From Prevotella merdae (GTDB lineage: Bacteria; Bacteroidota; Bacteroidia; Bacteroidales; Bacteroidaceae), in the NCBI RefSeq assembly GCF_900290275.1, contig NZ_LT985324.1, positions 478,317 to 542,316 on the forward strand: 64,000 bases of DNA. The letters run 5' to 3'. Each line of letters opens with the position of its first letter. Position 1 is the stretch's first letter. A program made the translations under genes and the position numbers. Positions 50,325 to 58,456 of this stretch are shown here, one piece after another. The notes beneath the pieces are model-generated. The model was not told where the DNA came from. It worked only from the letters and a program-made list of their open reading frames with translations, and did not search any database.

Positions 50325-51182
50325 TCAAGGTTTTCTATTCATTAGCGCCTTCTCTATACCCTCAACGCTGTCGTTGAAGCGAATGCCGAAATTGTTTATT
50401 AGCGAACAGTCCATTGTAAGGTTTCTTGTTTGTTCGCTAAATCTTTCCTCATCGGGTAGGATAAACGTTGAAGGCTCTTTAGCGCCCATAATATTTGCAA
50501 CTTTCAGAAACAGTGTATAGCTGTCAATATGGTTGCCACTTCCATAGTTGTATATGCCTCCAGGCAGCTCAAGTGTTTGTTCCATATTTCTTACCACCTC
50601 CCAGATATTGGTTACGCCACGATATTCGTGTGTGGCTGCTTTGATGGTAGTGCCCTCGTCTAATGCCTTCTGAATATTTACCAATATGTTGCTGTTTAAC
50701 TTCATAGGGCTACTGGGCACGTCGTACATCCATGTTAGTCTTAGAGCTACAGACATAGGATTGTTTCGCAATGCTCTTTGCTCAGCCTCAAGCTTGTGCC
50801 GACCATATACGTTGACAGGCTGAAATACATCCTGTTCCTTAAGAGGTTCTGAGACAGGAGTTCCATTATATACTTGGTCGCTGGACATAAAAACCAGTTT
50901 GGCTCCAATATGCTTGCAAGCCTTTGCTATCTTAACGGTACCTTGCACGTTAACCCTATGCGACTCGTCAGAATGTTGCTCGCAATACCAAGTGTTGCTT
51001 AGGGCAGCGCAATGCAGTACAATATCCGGTTGAAATTGTTCCATATATGCCATAACAGCCTCTTCGCGACTGACGTTCAGTTCGCTGTGTGTTGGCAACA
51101 GCAACTCGTATTTGTCTTTATAGTATAAGGCCAACCTGCTTCCTAAGAATCCAGAGCTGCCAGTAATAAGTAATTTCTTCAT
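50325..51182 (-). CDS. NAD-dependent reductase, RmlD-like
   Basis: 285 residues of the extended short-chain dehydrogenase family. Rossmann motif GSSGFLGSRLALYY at the N-terminus, the VLHCAALSNTWYCEQH strand, the catalytic Tyr-Lys in NVYGRHKLEAEQ, and an RmlD-type ending. The family reduces nucleotide-linked 4-keto sugars such as dTDP-4-dehydrorhamnose, but no rhamnose genes are nearby, so the substrate is open. Likely promoter: leftward TACCTTTG at 51214-51221. Confidence 0.78.
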   Translation of the reverse strand: MKKLLITGSSGFLGSRLALYYKDKYELLLPTHSELNVSREEAVMAYMEQFQPDIVLHCAALSNTWYCEQHSDESHRVNVQGTVKIAKACKHIGAKLVFMSSDQVYNGTPVSEPLKEQDVFQPVNVYGRHKLEAEQRALRNNPMSVALRLTWMYDVPSSPMKLNSNILVNIQKALDEGTTIKAATHEYRGVTNIWEVVRNMEQTLELPGGIYNYGSGNHIDSYTLFLKVANIMGAKEPSTFILPDEERFSEQTRNLTMDCSLINNFGIRFNDSVEGIEKALMNRKP

Positions 51183-51348
51183 CTTTTGAGATATTGTTTT
51201 GTGGTTTATGACTCAAAGGTACTTAAAACGAAGTGAAAAACTGCCTATTGTTTAAAGAAAAATCGTTAAATTTGTAAATCCCTTTCATCTGCAATGCCAG
51301 GTATGGTGTTGTGGATGCACATAAATCAACAATTAATAAAAATATATA

Positions 51349-52704
51349 ATGTCAGAGAAACTAACAAAGGACGCGATAGACCTTAGTACGCTCAGTATTC
51401 CGCGCCTCTTCGGGCGTTATTTCCTTCCGACACTGTTAGGTATGCTCAGCATATCGGCAATGACAGCCATTGACGGCATCTTTGTAGGTCATGCTGTAGG
51501 AGCCGACGGTATAGCAGCTATAAATATATGTGTGCCAATATTTATGGTGGTTACCGGGCTGGGTTTGATGATGGGAGCTGGCTGTTCGGTAGTTGCGTCT
51601 ATACATATGTCGCAACTCAAGCTAAAGGCTGCCCGCATCAATGTAACGCAGGCATGGATATTTGCTACCATGGTTATTATTGCAATGATAATTCCAGTTA
51701 TGTTCTTCCCATCGGCAATAGGACGTATGCTTGGATCGTCGGATGCTCTGTTGCCATTGGTACGAGAGTATATGCTTGGTTTTATGCCAGGCGAGTTGTT
51801 TGGTGTGTGGGCAGCATTGCTATTATTTGTCATTAGACTTGATGGCAGTCCGCGACTGGCAATGTGGTGCAATGTGGTGTCGGCAATAGCCAATATCTTT
51901 TTTGATTGGTATATGATAGTATACATGGGGTGGGGACTGTTTGGTGCAGCTATTGCCTCTTCGTTGAGTATGGCTATTGGTGGCATTATTGCTGTATGGT
52001 ATATGTGCTTTGCGGCTCGTCAGTTGAGGCCAATACGTTTGAAGTGGAGTTGTCGTTCGTTGCTGTATTCCATACGCAATATTGGTTATCAATGTACAAT
52101 AGGCATGTCGGCACTTATGGGCGAGTGTACAATGGCTGTGCTTGCGCTTATTGGCAATTATGTATTTGGCGCTTATCTAGGCGATCCGGGAATAGGCGCC
52201 TTTGGTATAGCTTGTTACTATACCCCCTTTGTATATATGATAGGCAACGCCGTTGCACAGTCGGCACAACCCATAATAAGCTATAATTATGGCAGTGGCG
52301 ATAGCTGTCGTGTACGTTCCACATTGCGTGTGGCTCTGCTTGCTGCAGTAGTGTGTGGTGGTTCGGTGAGTACGGCATTTGTGTTCTTTCCTTATCAGCT
52401 TGTAGAATTGTTTATCAATACCAACGAGGCAGCCTTTCCACTTGCTGTTAAGGGATTTCCGCTAATGGCAACAGCGTTTGTGTTCTTCATAGTAAATCTC
52501 ACGCTCATTGGCTATTATCAAAGTGTGGAGCGTGTGCGTCCGGCAATGGTATTTGCCTTGTTGCGAGGCATCTTTTTTCTTGTGCCATGCTTTCTTGTGC
52601 TGCCATTGTGGTTTGACGAAACAGGTATTTGGATTGCTCTTGGCATGTCGGAGATGCTAACAACGCTATGTATAATAGGGTATATGTGGCATGGTAATAG
52701 GTAG
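51349..52704 (+). CDS. MATE-family efflux transporter
   Basis: 451 residues with 12 predicted membrane helices in two homologous halves, the layout of multidrug and toxin extrusion proteins that export cations or drugs using a Na+ or H+ gradient. Typical segments: FGRYFLPTLLGMLSISAMTA, GIFVGHAVGADGIAAINICV and GNAVAQSAQPIISYNYGSGD, the last a well-conserved block. A -7 box TAAATTTG lies at 51267-51274. The substrate cannot be named. It is followed by a bidirectional terminator. Confidence 0.88.
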   Translation: MSEKLTKDAIDLSTLSIPRLFGRYFLPTLLGMLSISAMTAIDGIFVGHAVGADGIAAINICVPIFMVVTGLGLMMGAGCSVVASIHMSQLKLKAARINVTQAWIFATMVIIAMIIPVMFFPSAIGRMLGSSDALLPLVREYMLGFMPGELFGVWAALLLFVIRLDGSPRLAMWCNVVSAIANIFFDWYMIVYMGWGLFGAAIASSLSMAIGGIIAVWYMCFAARQLRPIRLKWSCRSLLYSIRNIGYQCTIGMSALMGECTMAVLALIGNYVFGAYLGDPGIGAFGIACYYTPFVYMIGNAVAQSAQPIISYNYGSGDSCRVRSTLRVALLAAVVCGGSVSTAFVFFPYQLVELFINTNEAAFPLAVKGFPLMATAFVFFIVNLTLIGYYQSVERVRPAMVFALLRGIFFLVPCFLVLPLWFDETGIWIALGMSEMLTTLCIIGYMWHGNR

Positions 52705-52761
52705 AACATGGCATACCGACTTAAGAAGAAGCAATATTTTGGAGAGTAAATACAAAAATAA

Positions 52762-52797
52762 AAAGAGGAGGGAAGCAGTGTTGCTTTCCTCCTCTTT
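52762..52797. terminator. Bidirectional terminator
   Basis: AAAGAGGAGGGAAGCA and TGCTTTCCTCCTCTTT pair over 16 bp with one wobble and a four-base loop, between the convergent MATE gene and the small gene at 52827. Confidence 0.88.
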
Positions 52798-52826
52798 ATA
52801 ATAATGTGTGTATTGATCGCTAATTG

Positions 52827-52955
52827 TCAATCGTTATTAAAGCGTTCGCGAGCTCTTTTTAATATAGCCGCCACGCTGGTAGCTGGCTTTTTGGTTTGTT
52901 GCTGCTTGCGCTCTTCGTAGTCGCGTCTTTGGCGTTCGAGAAAATTATCTGCCAT
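52827..52955 (-). CDS. 42-residue highly charged protein
   Basis: ATG at 52955, TGA at 52827. The sequence begins MADNFLERQRRDYEERKQQQ and ends with a helix LKRARERFNND. Short charged proteins beginning MADNxLE are common in Bacteroidales, sometimes misannotated as dehydrogenase; the role is unknown. The gene lies 8 bp after the DUF4270 gene in the same direction and is probably its operon partner. Confidence 0.6.
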   Translation of the reverse strand: MADNFLERQRRDYEERKQQQTKKPATSVAAILKRARERFNND

Positions 52956-52963
52956 GACTACTC

Positions 52964-54415
52964 TTACTTAAACTTACTGTAAATAACACTAATCTTGATT
53001 TCGCCATACTTACTGTTGCTGCCACCTACAAGACGTGTGCTCGACATGGACATGTCGTGAGTAACGCTGATAAGCTCGGGAACATTGTTTGTGGTGTTGT
53101 AGGTAACCGATACCGGAATGATAACCACCTTGTTCCAATCGGCCTTGGTACGGTCGCCCGACTGGTAGAGATGCTTTACAAGGCTGCCTATATTGTTGAA
53201 TGTATAGGTGTTGCTTGAGCTGTTGTAAGCGGCAAGGAACGACGTCTTATAGTCGGCAATACGGTTGTTTTCGAAGAACGAGTACATATCGGCCTTAGGC
53301 AATATGAGCAAAGTTTTTGGTATACCGAAGGCGTACTTGCCAGACACGGTGTTGTTGATGCGCTTAAGCACCACCTTAGCCGTGTTGATAGTGTCGTTCT
53401 TGTGGCTGTATGTCTTGCCATCGGCACCAATGTATGTCTTCTCAACAATCTCGTCAACAGGCAATGTCATCTCGGTGAAGATGCCAGCCGGACTCTTGAT
53501 ATAGGTACAGGTGTTGTCGTCGACCAACTTCTTGATAACCGCCTTGTCATTAGAGATATTGGTAGTTTGAAGCACCTCTTGTGTACCAGGGAACGATGCC
53601 ATAGATGTTACGATAGTATCGCTCTTGGTTCCGTCGGTCTTGGTGTAGGTAGTCTTATGACGGAAGTACACATTAAGCTGACTAAGCGAGATATATGCCA
53701 TAGAGCCTATACCGCCCATGGTCTTGAAGTAGAATCCCGGTACAAGATTGTGAATAAACGTGTACGAGTTCTTGAAGGTTTCAGGATTTTTGTAATACTT
53801 CTGAATAATCTTCGAGCCATAGTCCTTGTTGAGCGAAATGCGAATGTTAGGCATATAGTCGCTTCCCTTGCGTGTGCTCTCGTCGACATTAAGGTCGGTA
53901 AGAGTGTAAACCTTGTCGGCCTTGAGTGTGCTGCCAGGAGTGATATAGTCCTTCTCTGGATTGAAGTTAGAGTAGAACTTCTGTCCTTCCTCAACAGGCT
54001 TTGACAGTTCGTATGCCGAAAGCTTCATGGTAGCGAGTGAGTCGCCATAGTAGCTTGTGTAGTAGAGACGTATGTCGCAAGAGTCTGCCACAACGTTGCC
54101 CTCTGCATCAAGGCTTATGATGTTCTGCTTTTCAGGGAATTCAAAGTTCTCTGGTGTATAGAACTGTGTCATGAAGTTGCTCGTAGTGTAGGCACCTGTC
54201 TCAGGGTCGCGCACCATACCAAGGTATCCTGTAATGCTGCGCGAAAGAACCGAGTCGGCCACGATAGATCGTGTAGTAACCTTAAAGGTGTCGGTCATAA
54301 CGTTCAGCTTGTCCACATTGTCGGTAAGCGACGAGCCAATATTGTCGGTTGTGTCGTCGCACGACACAACGAAAAGAGCGGCAAGCATCAAGCCTGCCAA
54401 GTATTTTATGCTCAT
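52964..54415 (-). CDS. DUF4270 family outer-membrane lipoprotein
   Basis: 483 residues. The signal ends in the lipobox FVVSC with C19 lipidated and the acidic CDD following, a surface-export-type context in Bacteroidetes. The DUF4270 body includes IGSSLTDNVDKLNVMTDTFK, GYLGMVRDPETGAYTTSNFM and a C-terminal domain ending VGGSNSKYGEIKISVIYSKF. Function unknown. In several Bacteroidetes it lies next to a starch-synthase-like gene, as here, which suggests a shared role in carbohydrate or cell-surface biology. Confidence 0.85.
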   Translation of the reverse strand: MSIKYLAGLMLAALFVVSCDDTTDNIGSSLTDNVDKLNVMTDTFKVTTRSIVADSVLSRSITGYLGMVRDPETGAYTTSNFMTQFYTPENFEFPEKQNIISLDAEGNVVADSCDIRLYYTSYYGDSLATMKLSAYELSKPVEEGQKFYSNFNPEKDYITPGSTLKADKVYTLTDLNVDESTRKGSDYMPNIRISLNKDYGSKIIQKYYKNPETFKNSYTFIHNLVPGFYFKTMGGIGSMAYISLSQLNVYFRHKTTYTKTDGTKSDTIVTSMASFPGTQEVLQTTNISNDKAVIKKLVDDNTCTYIKSPAGIFTEMTLPVDEIVEKTYIGADGKTYSHKNDTINTAKVVLKRINNTVSGKYAFGIPKTLLILPKADMYSFFENNRIADYKTSFLAAYNSSSNTYTFNNIGSLVKHLYQSGDRTKADWNKVVIIPVSVTYNTTNNVPELISVTHDMSMSSTRLVGGSNSKYGEIKISVIYSKFK

Positions 54416-54479
54416 AGTATTTGCAAAAATGGTGTTACTGATAAAACCTTTTTAATCTGTTTGTCACAGCATGTATGGC

Positions 54480-55277
54480 TTACAGCTCCTCGTAGAACTT
54501 CTTGTATGCCACGGTGTAGTCTTCGCCGGGGTAGGCAAGAACAGGTATGCCTTTGCTCTTGGCATATGCAATTAGTTCGGGGTTTGCACCTTCTTCTGCC
54601 TCAACTACAGCGTCGCTGTTGTCGATAGCAAGCTTGCCAAGTTCCATAAAGTCGAAGTCGTCCTTGTATGCTGAAAGGCTGTCTACAGTTACGTCCTTGA
54701 ATTCGAGACAGTTCTTGAAGTTGTCGCCAATATTCTTCTTAAGTCCGTCGGCAAAGACAGATGTCACAACCTTAGTGTCGGCAAAAGCTGGTTCGGAGTT
54801 GTATGCAGCCTTGATAAATAGTGGCACTATATAGCCCATCCATCCTTGACAGTGGATGACATCAGGCGACCAGCGCAACTTCTTGACAGTTTCGAGCACA
54901 CCACGAGCAAAAAATATGGCACGCTCGCCATTGTCATCGTATTCCTCGCCATTTTCGTCTGTAGCCATCTTGCGCTTCATGAAGAAGTCATCGTTGTCGA
55001 TGAAGTATACCTGCAAGCGTGTCTGTGGTATTGATGCTACCTTAATAATGAGTGGATGGTCGGTGTCGTCGATAACGAGGTTCATGCCCGAAAGACGTAT
55101 AACCTCATGCAGTTGCCCCCTACGCTCATTGATGTTGCCCCACTTGGGCATGAATGTGCGAATCTCTAAACCTTCCTCCTGCATTTTGCTTGGCAGGTCT
55201 CTGCCCATTACAGAAAGTGTAGTGTCTGGAACATACGGGGATATTTCCTGATTGATGAATAAAATTTTATTTGCCAT
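54480..55277 (-). CDS. Glycogen/starch synthase catalytic-domain (GT5 N-domain) protein
   Basis: 265 residues from ATG 55277 (MANKILFINQEISPYVPDTT); an ATG 14 codons upstream is less likely. It corresponds to the N-terminal GT5 half only, with KWGNINERRGQLHEVIRLSG and SPDVIHCQGWMGYIVPLFIK (the acceptor-side motif). It lacks the C-terminal nucleotide-sugar-binding Rossmann domain of full GlgA. Short proteins of this kind are regular in Bacteroidales. Catalysis without the second domain is doubtful, so a regulatory or subunit role is possible. Confidence 0.78.
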   Translation of the reverse strand: MANKILFINQEISPYVPDTTLSVMGRDLPSKMQEEGLEIRTFMPKWGNINERRGQLHEVIRLSGMNLVIDDTDHPLIIKVASIPQTRLQVYFIDNDDFFMKRKMATDENGEEYDDNGERAIFFARGVLETVKKLRWSPDVIHCQGWMGYIVPLFIKAAYNSEPAFADTKVVTSVFADGLKKNIGDNFKNCLEFKDVTVDSLSAYKDDFDFMELGKLAIDNSDAVVEAEEGANPELIAYAKSKGIPVLAYPGEDYTVAYKKFYEEL

Positions 55278-55530
55278 GCTTTTTTGTTTTATAGGTGTGC
55301 ACACTATAACGACAGACAACGACGGTGTAGCCTCATGTGTACACTTTTGTCTGCAAAGTTACGAAAAAAAACTAAGATAATTGCCAAAAAAGCCGAATAA
55401 CACCTTTTAAATAGTGTTTTTGCCATATTTTTAAATTAATTCTTTCTTATTTAAGAAAAAAGTTGTTATTTTGCATCGAATTTAGAAAACAGACAAGCCC
55501 CGTGAGGGTTTTTAAAAACTTATTGTAAAG

Positions 55531-56385
55531 ATGAAACTGTTCAGAAGTATTGTTGAACTTCAGAATGAGTTGTTCGAAGTTCGGAAGGAAGGAAAGAATG
55601 TTGGTATTGTTCCTACAATGGGAGCATTGCATGAAGGTCATGCCTCACTTGTAAAGCGTAGTGTAAAGGAGAATGATGTAACCGTTGTATCTGTTTTCCT
55701 CAATCCGACCCAGTTCAATGACAAAAAAGACTTGGAGCGCTATCCGCGCACACTTGATGCCGATTGTGCCTTGCTCGAATCATGTGGTGCAACTTATGTG
55801 TTTGCCCCATCAGTGGAGGAGATGTATCCAACACCAGACAAGCGTCAGTTTGATTTTCCGCCCGTAACCACAGTTATGGAGGGAGCTCATCGTCCTGGTC
55901 ATTTCAATGGTGTGTGCCAGGTAGTATCGCGCCTGTTCTATATAGTACGTCCAGACCGTGCCTACTTTGGCGAGAAAGACTGGCAACAGATAGCAGTAGT
56001 AAAGGCTCTTGTGCGTTTCTTGGGATTAGGCGTGCAGATTGTTGAGTGCGATACAGTGCGCGAGGCTGATGGTCTTGCAAAGAGTTCGCGCAACACATTG
56101 TTGTCTGCCGACGAGCGTGCCATAGCACCTAAGATATACGAGGCCTTGAAAGCAAGTAAGGAGTTTGCAAAGAACCACACTCTTAAGGAGACACACGACA
56201 AGGTAGTGGCAGACATCAATGCCGTTGATGGACTAGAGGTGGAATACTACTCAATTGTTGACGGCAACACTCTGCTTGACGTGGAAAACTGGGACGACAG
56301 CGACTATATTGCAGGTTGCATAACCGTGTATTGCGGCAAGACCCCGATACGCCTTATTGACCACATCACATACAAAAACAAGTAA
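55531..56385 (+). CDS. panC: Pantothenate synthetase
   Basis: Joins pantoate and beta-alanine using ATP, the last step of vitamin B5 synthesis. 284 residues of the nucleotidyltransferase fold: the HxGH-like motif [20 protein letters not shown], the pantoate-binding [21 protein letters not shown], and [17 protein letters not shown]. It is the first gene of a panC-panD operon with 14 bp between the genes. panB is not in the window. Confidence 0.95.
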   Translation: MKLFRSIVELQNELFEVRKEGKNVGIVPTMGALHEGHASLVKRSVKENDVTVVSVFLNPTQFNDKKDLERYPRTLDADCALLESCGATYVFAPSVEEMYPTPDKRQFDFPPVTTVMEGAHRPGHFNGVCQVVSRLFYIVRPDRAYFGEKDWQQIAVVKALVRFLGLGVQIVECDTVREADGLAKSSRNTLLSADERAIAPKIYEALKASKEFAKNHTLKETHDKVVADINAVDGLEVEYYSIVDGNTLLDVENWDDSDYIAGCITVYCGKTPIRLIDHITYKNK

Positions 56386-56399
56386 GCAACGATAAAATA

Positions 56400-56747
56400 A
56401 TGATGATAGAAGTACTGAAGTCGAAACTTCATTGTGTACACGTGACACAGGCCAACCTCAACTATATGGGCAGCATAACCATTGACGAAGACTTGATGGA
56501 TGCAGCCAATATGATTGAGGGCGAGAAAGTACAGATAGTGAACAACAACAACGGCGAGCGTTTTGAAACATACATTATCAAGGGTGAGCGCGGTTCGGGA
56601 TGTATATGTCTTAACGGTGCTGCGGCACGCAAGGTGGCTATCGGCGATACGGTGATTATCATTTCTTATGCACTGATGGATTTTGAGGAAGCCAAGTCTT
56701 TCCGCCCGACAGTGGTGTTCCCTGAGGACAACAAGATAGTGAAGTAA
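56400..56747 (+). CDS. panD: Aspartate 1-decarboxylase precursor
   Basis: Makes beta-alanine from aspartate for pantothenate synthesis, supplying panC. 115 residues. It is a pyruvoyl enzyme that cleaves itself between G24 and S25 in NYMGSITID; the Ser becomes the pyruvoyl group. Y22 and K9 are at the expected positions, and [20 protein letters not shown] follows. The start ATG at 56400 is preferred because it places the cleavage site as in E. coli PanD. Confidence 0.95.
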   Translation: MMIEVLKSKLHCVHVTQANLNYMGSITIDEDLMDAANMIEGEKVQIVNNNNGERFETYIIKGERGSGCICLNGAAARKVAIGDTVIIISYALMDFEEAKSFRPTVVFPEDNKIVK

Positions 56748-56774
56748 ATCCGGTAAATCGCTTTTGACATATTT

Positions 56775-58322
56775 ATGCCTACTACAAATACAGACAGAAA
56801 AACGTCGCGCCAACAACAGAAGGCGTTCGACAAGAACTATGGACACTTGCAGCCACAGGCTGTAGATATGGAGAAAGTGGTCCTTGGTGCGCTCATGATA
56901 GACAAGGATGCCTTCTCCATGGTATCGGAGACGCTGCGTCCTGAGACTTTCTATGAGCCGCGACACCAGAAGATATACAATGCCATACAGACTCTATCGG
57001 TGAACGAGAACCCTGTGGACATTATGACTGTTGTCGACGAGCTAAAGCGTGAGGGCACTTTGGAGGATGTTGGCGGTGCTCCTTACATTGTGGAGCTTAG
57101 CTCGCATGTGGCTTCGTCGGCACATATAGAATATCATGCCAAGATTCTTGCACAGAAGTTTCTTGCTCGACAGCTGATATCCTACGCCAGCGTGGTTGAG
57201 ACAAAGGCCTTTGACGAGACACAGGATATTGACGAACTGATGCAAGAGGCAGAGGGCTCGCTCTTTGAACTGTCGCAGCGCAATATGAAGAAGGACTACA
57301 CACAAGTAGACCCTGTCATAACACGAGCTATAGAGATATTGCAGAAGGCTTCGGAGAATGCTGGTGGTCTAACTGGTGTGCCTACAGGATATGAGGAATT
57401 GGACAAGAAAACTAGTGGATGGCAGAGTTCGGACCTTGTGATTCTGGCTGGTCGTCCTGCGATGGGTAAGACATCATTTGCGCTATCATTGGCCAAGAAC
57501 ATTGCAGTGGACTACAACACACCTATAGCTTTCTTCTCTCTTGAGATGAACAACGTGCAGCTTGTAAACCGTCTTATATCTAACGTGTGCGAGATTCCTG
57601 GCAGCAAGATGCTTAACGGTCAGTTGTCACCAGACGAGTGGGAACGTCTTGACAAGAACATACGCTTGCTGCAAGGTGCGCCATTGTATATAGACGATAC
57701 ACCAGGTTTGTCAATTTTTGAATTGCGTACCAAGGCACGTCGTCTGGTGCGTGAGAAAGGTGTAAAGATTATAATGATTGACTACCTTCAGCTTATGAAT
57801 GCCAACGGTATGCGCTTTGGTAGCCGTCAGGAGGAGGTTTCGAAGATATCGCAGTCGCTTAAGGGTCTTGCCAAAGAGCTTGATATACCTATTATAGCAC
57901 TTTCGCAGTTGAACCGTACTGTAGAGAACCGTGAGGGACTTGAAGGAAAACGTCCACAGCTTAGCGACCTTCGTGAGTCGGGAGCTATCGAGCAGGATGC
58001 GGATATGGTGCTCTTTGTGCATCGTCCAGAGTATTATCACATCCTGACAGACGAAAAGGGTAATGACCTTAGAGGTATGGCACAGATTATCATTGCCAAG
58101 CACCGTAAGGGTGCAACGGGCGATGTGTTGCTTACCTTCCGTGGTGAATTCACACGATTCCAAGATCCGGAGAAACAGTCGGCACCGCTTAATGACGCTC
58201 CTTTTGGATCGGAAATTATTGGCAGCAAGATGAATGGAGGTGATGCACCAATGCCGCCTGACTTTGCAGCTATGCCAGACAATGCGCCATTTGGCGATTC
58301 GTCGGAACCGGCACCATTCTAA
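56775..58322 (+). CDS. dnaB: Replicative DNA helicase DnaB
   Basis: The hexameric helicase of the chromosomal fork. 515 residues. The N-terminal DnaB-N domain (HLQPQAVDMEKVVLGALMID) is followed by the RecA-like motor with Walker A AGRPAMGKTSFALSLAK, Walker B IIMIDYLQLM, and SDLRESGAIEQDADMV. It has an acidic, Pro-rich tail. It is placed 27 bp after panD. It is the likely host target of the helicase loader encoded in the integrated element. Confidence 0.97.
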   Translation: MPTTNTDRKTSRQQQKAFDKNYGHLQPQAVDMEKVVLGALMIDKDAFSMVSETLRPETFYEPRHQKIYNAIQTLSVNENPVDIMTVVDELKREGTLEDVGGAPYIVELSSHVASSAHIEYHAKILAQKFLARQLISYASVVETKAFDETQDIDELMQEAEGSLFELSQRNMKKDYTQVDPVITRAIEILQKASENAGGLTGVPTGYEELDKKTSGWQSSDLVILAGRPAMGKTSFALSLAKNIAVDYNTPIAFFSLEMNNVQLVNRLISNVCEIPGSKMLNGQLSPDEWERLDKNIRLLQGAPLYIDDTPGLSIFELRTKARRLVREKGVKIIMIDYLQLMNANGMRFGSRQEEVSKISQSLKGLAKELDIPIIALSQLNRTVENREGLEGKRPQLSDLRESGAIEQDADMVLFVHRPEYYHILTDEKGNDLRGMAQIIIAKHRKGATGDVLLTFRGEFTRFQDPEKQSAPLNDAPFGSEIIGSKMNGGDAPMPPDFAAMPDNAPFGDSSEPAPF

Positions 58323-58400
58323 TATGCGACTTGAGTTGCACTATGTTGCGGCTTGAATAAGGCTAATGTATAGACGTTTTGAATAGAAATGAAATATTAG

Positions 58401-58446
58401 ACACCGAAGCCTGCCTCATTGGTATATGAAGCAGACCTCGGTGTTT
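58401..58446. terminator. Terminator between dnaB and addB
   Basis: ACACCGAAGCCTGC pairs with GCAGACCTCGGTGT (two mismatches or wobbles) and is followed by TTTTGTGTGG. It separates the convergent genes. Confidence 0.75.
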
Positions 58447-58456
58447 TGTGTGGTTA

